24,124 nt of DNA from CAYRHN01 sp964424115. Lineage in GTDB: Bacteria > Chloroflexota > Anaerolineae > Anaerolineales > Anaerolineaceae. The stretch lies in NCBI GenBank assembly GCA_964424115.1, contig CAYRHN010000029.1, positions 1-24,124 of the forward strand, read 5' to 3'. The notes below the pieces were generated by a model. It made no database searches, was not told the DNA's origin, and was given only the letters and a program-made list of their open reading frames with translations. The translations under genes were made by a program, and so were the position numbers. Below, piece after piece: positions 23,501 through 24,124 of this stretch. Positions within the stretch are counted from its first letter, which is position 1. Each line of letters opens with the position of its first letter.

Positions 23501-24076
23501 ACTGACGAGTTGGCGCAAGATATCTTCGCGAAATGGGTCTTGCTGGAGCAATTGCTGGCAGGTCAAAATGGCCTTCGGAAAATTTCCCTGGGCGCGTTGT
23601 TGCCCGGCCAGGCGTGCCAGCAGATCCAGAAATAATCCACGCAGGCGTTCGCGTTCAAAGAATATCCAGTCATCGTAAAACGCCTCCAACAGGTCGCCTT
23701 GATACAGCCCGGCGGCTTCTTCCAGGCGATCTGGGCAGACCGACAAGGATTCCAGCTCGGCAACATCCAACCAGTAATCGGCGTTCGGGTTCCAGCAGAT
23801 GGTTCGTGCGTCGCTCACCAGCCAGGGGCGTTCTGCTGGCCCGGCTGGAAGAGCACGCTGTAGCTGGTGGATGTGCCGGCGCAAGTTGGCGCGTGCGTCG
23901 CTTTCGGGATCGTCCGGCCAGAGAGCAAAGGCAACTTGTTGGCGTTCCAGCACCTGATCGCGGTGCAGCAACAGGTAGCCCAAAAGCGGCAACGTCTTGG
24001 GTGGGGCATTGACCTGCAGGAGATGGGAGTCCAGTTGCAGTCTGACTGGGCCAAGCAAGCGGATCTGGAGGGTCAT
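20567..24076 (-). CDS. SARP-type regulator with BTAD, AAA ATPase and TPR domains
   Basis: A 1169-residue multidomain regulator. Residues 1 to about 95 are an OmpR-like winged helix (MTLQIRLLGPVRLQL at the start, then ANLRRHIHQLQRAL). Residues about 95-245 are the BTAD helical domain (LYQGDLLEAFYDDWIFFERE, ending ALQEYEAFEHNLRDEMG). Residues about 265-600 are an AAA_16-type ATPase with Walker A GGEAGIGKSR at 293-302 (Lys300) and Walker B LFILEDLHWA with E408-D409. From about 620 to 1150 are TPR-like helical repeats (for example ALPCYLENARRQFSLFANSE, ARQYYLQALEILQRMNQLDG). Such proteins are transcription activators controlled by nucleotide binding and TPR-mediated sensing. No Shine-Dalgarno sequence precedes the ATG. 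Targets are unknown; the downstream minus-strand genes are the obvious candidates. Confidence 0.9.
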   Translation of the reverse strand: MTLQIRLLGPVRLQLDSHLLQVNAPPKTLPLLGYLLLHRDQVLERQQVAFALWPDDPESDARANLRRHIHQLQRALPAGPAERPWLVSDARTICWNPNADYWLDVAELESLSVCPDRLEEAAGLYQGDLLEAFYDDWIFFERERLRGLFLDLLARLAGQQRAQGNFPKAILTCQQLLQQDPFREDILRQLVSLRYESGDRAGALQEYEAFEHNLRDEMGVAPMPETRALVELVRRNARLPSKPLAKLESEIAPFFTSVSPNLLPFVGREREMQNATTRWQRAVRGHGGLLLIGGEAGIGKSRMAREIALHAESQGARILYGGVSPGETRPYQPVVEALEAALPLLEGLELSSTRMAALASLLPQLNTQIKLPALPSLEPDRERIRLFDAVAACLEALAEPRPLLFILEDLHWAGETTLALMEFLVRRAAWKPILLLGTYRDEETPRSHPLRRLRRALQDEALADHLALGRLSQAGVDELLAHLPAGWLPEQSDLGMRLFAESEGNPLWIDQLLDAWSQPVQSSPEIVPGGIRSAILSRLERLSEGARAFAEVAAILGPAFDAEVVREVGGWDEATAHLALSSLLDSRLVRDTEGRSHFDYLFSHHLFQATLYGEITPAKRARRHLRAAEVLEELYPQRRLELIGELARHFDLGGNPAQALPCYLENARRQFSLFANSEALASIQRALDLEEKLPDICTPRNRFDLLLLSQEIYHRKGMPKEEWRVLLALQDLAVSLEEPALEFEVIQRQIEFKRDQRELAHAFLLLEKLRICADKLNSPYWHTLVTQTEGQLNVANSTYEKAIPLLQEAMAAWEKLGNRSNQLYCICYLADIAHLQRNSKDITNLLQKALALRDESISPAQLMRTLLSAANAGVVSHDPPHTLLYARQLVDLAERVGDLGWQATGKRLIGIANSHLFNIQQARESLNKAAQIFFAIQRIKPYAQTLESLGLLEASVGRFDQARQYYLQALEILQRMNQLDGVSTGLINLAYACSLQEKFGEEYEYAQKALESSRQLKNRFLEALALQALGDASDGLNHPDAALTYLMSAEEIMRQLDQAYELTGVLNDRIQLSLKMDNLAQALEMSREILLLYPKIEGTDNDLHRFLWTAARAFRAARQEELSSLWLAKAYEELQRLLKIISDDETRKAFAQIPYNLQIAEAQEKRVWP

Positions 24077-24109
24077 GTGTGCAGAAGAGGGGGAGTATTG
24101 AATTGATTA

Positions 24110-24115
24110 ATTATA
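24110..24115 (-). promoter_or_regulatory. -10 element of the SARP gene
   Basis: The minus strand reads CGC-TATAAT, a perfect -10 hexamer 33 bases upstream of the ATG at 24076. The matching -35 would lie beyond the right edge of the window. Confidence 0.45.
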
Positions 24116-24124
24116 GCGTAGATA

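Overview
The window most resembles a member of the Chloroflexota, probably class Anaerolineae. The basis is gene content, not any marker gene: a giant SARP-type regulator (winged helix, BTAD, AAA ATPase, TPR), small secreted proteins of the 'TIGQP...GYW...FLPMV' type, a GT87 membrane glycosyltransferase, and an anaerobic redox gene set. Base composition is moderately GC-rich with AT-rich promoters. No rRNA or tRNA gene, insertion sequence or CRISPR array was seen.

Layout. (1) 1-4040, minus strand: the N-terminal 1346 residues of a very large secreted protein. It has a signal peptide, a right-handed beta-helix, two carboxypeptidase-regulatory-like beta modules and at least eight exact-length 71-residue InlB-type repeats (213 bp each) running off the left edge. 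(2) 4041-4457: an AT-rich divergent spacer with a promoter. (3) 4458-7652, plus strand: a GlpA-like FAD enzyme with a BFD iron-sulfur domain, a GlpB/NADH-oxidase-like FAD enzyme and a DUF1667 CXXC protein, the classical triad linked to anaerobic glycerol-3-phosphate oxidation. (4) 7723-8170: an ArsR-family repressor behind a strong promoter with an ArsR-type inverted repeat at the transcription start. (5) 8195-8353: a structured leader candidate (cobalamin-riboswitch-like features, low to moderate confidence) ending in an intrinsic terminator. (6) 8399-15771: six genes for a membrane complex of the hydrogenase-4/complex-I family (NuoB/HyfI-, HyfB-, HyfC-, HyfE-, HyfF- and HyfG-like). The large subunit has lost all four NiFe-binding cysteines, so this is an Ehr-type (energy-converting-hydrogenase-related) complex and not a hydrogenase. 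(7) 15826-19582: a GT87 glycosyltransferase, a convergent GyrI-like protein under a consensus promoter that carries a 28-bp perfect palindrome, a YcaQ/AlkX-type DNA glycosylase, and a translationally coupled SGNH hydrolase. (8) 19708-24076, minus strand: the SARP regulator followed by a small conserved protein, a degraded gene remnant and a small secreted protein.

How the genes may work together. The complex has two antiporter-type subunits, the NuoH-like channel and the NuoB/NuoD-like peripheral arm, with a single predicted [4Fe-4S] cluster. No NuoI, HyfA, HyfH or NADH-binding subunit is encoded here, so its electron source and substrate are open. The flavin/iron-sulfur triad directly upstream on the same strand is the nearest candidate partner. 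The ArsR gene, its operator and the terminated leader lie between the two modules and would allow separate control of the complex. This link is inferred from gene order only.
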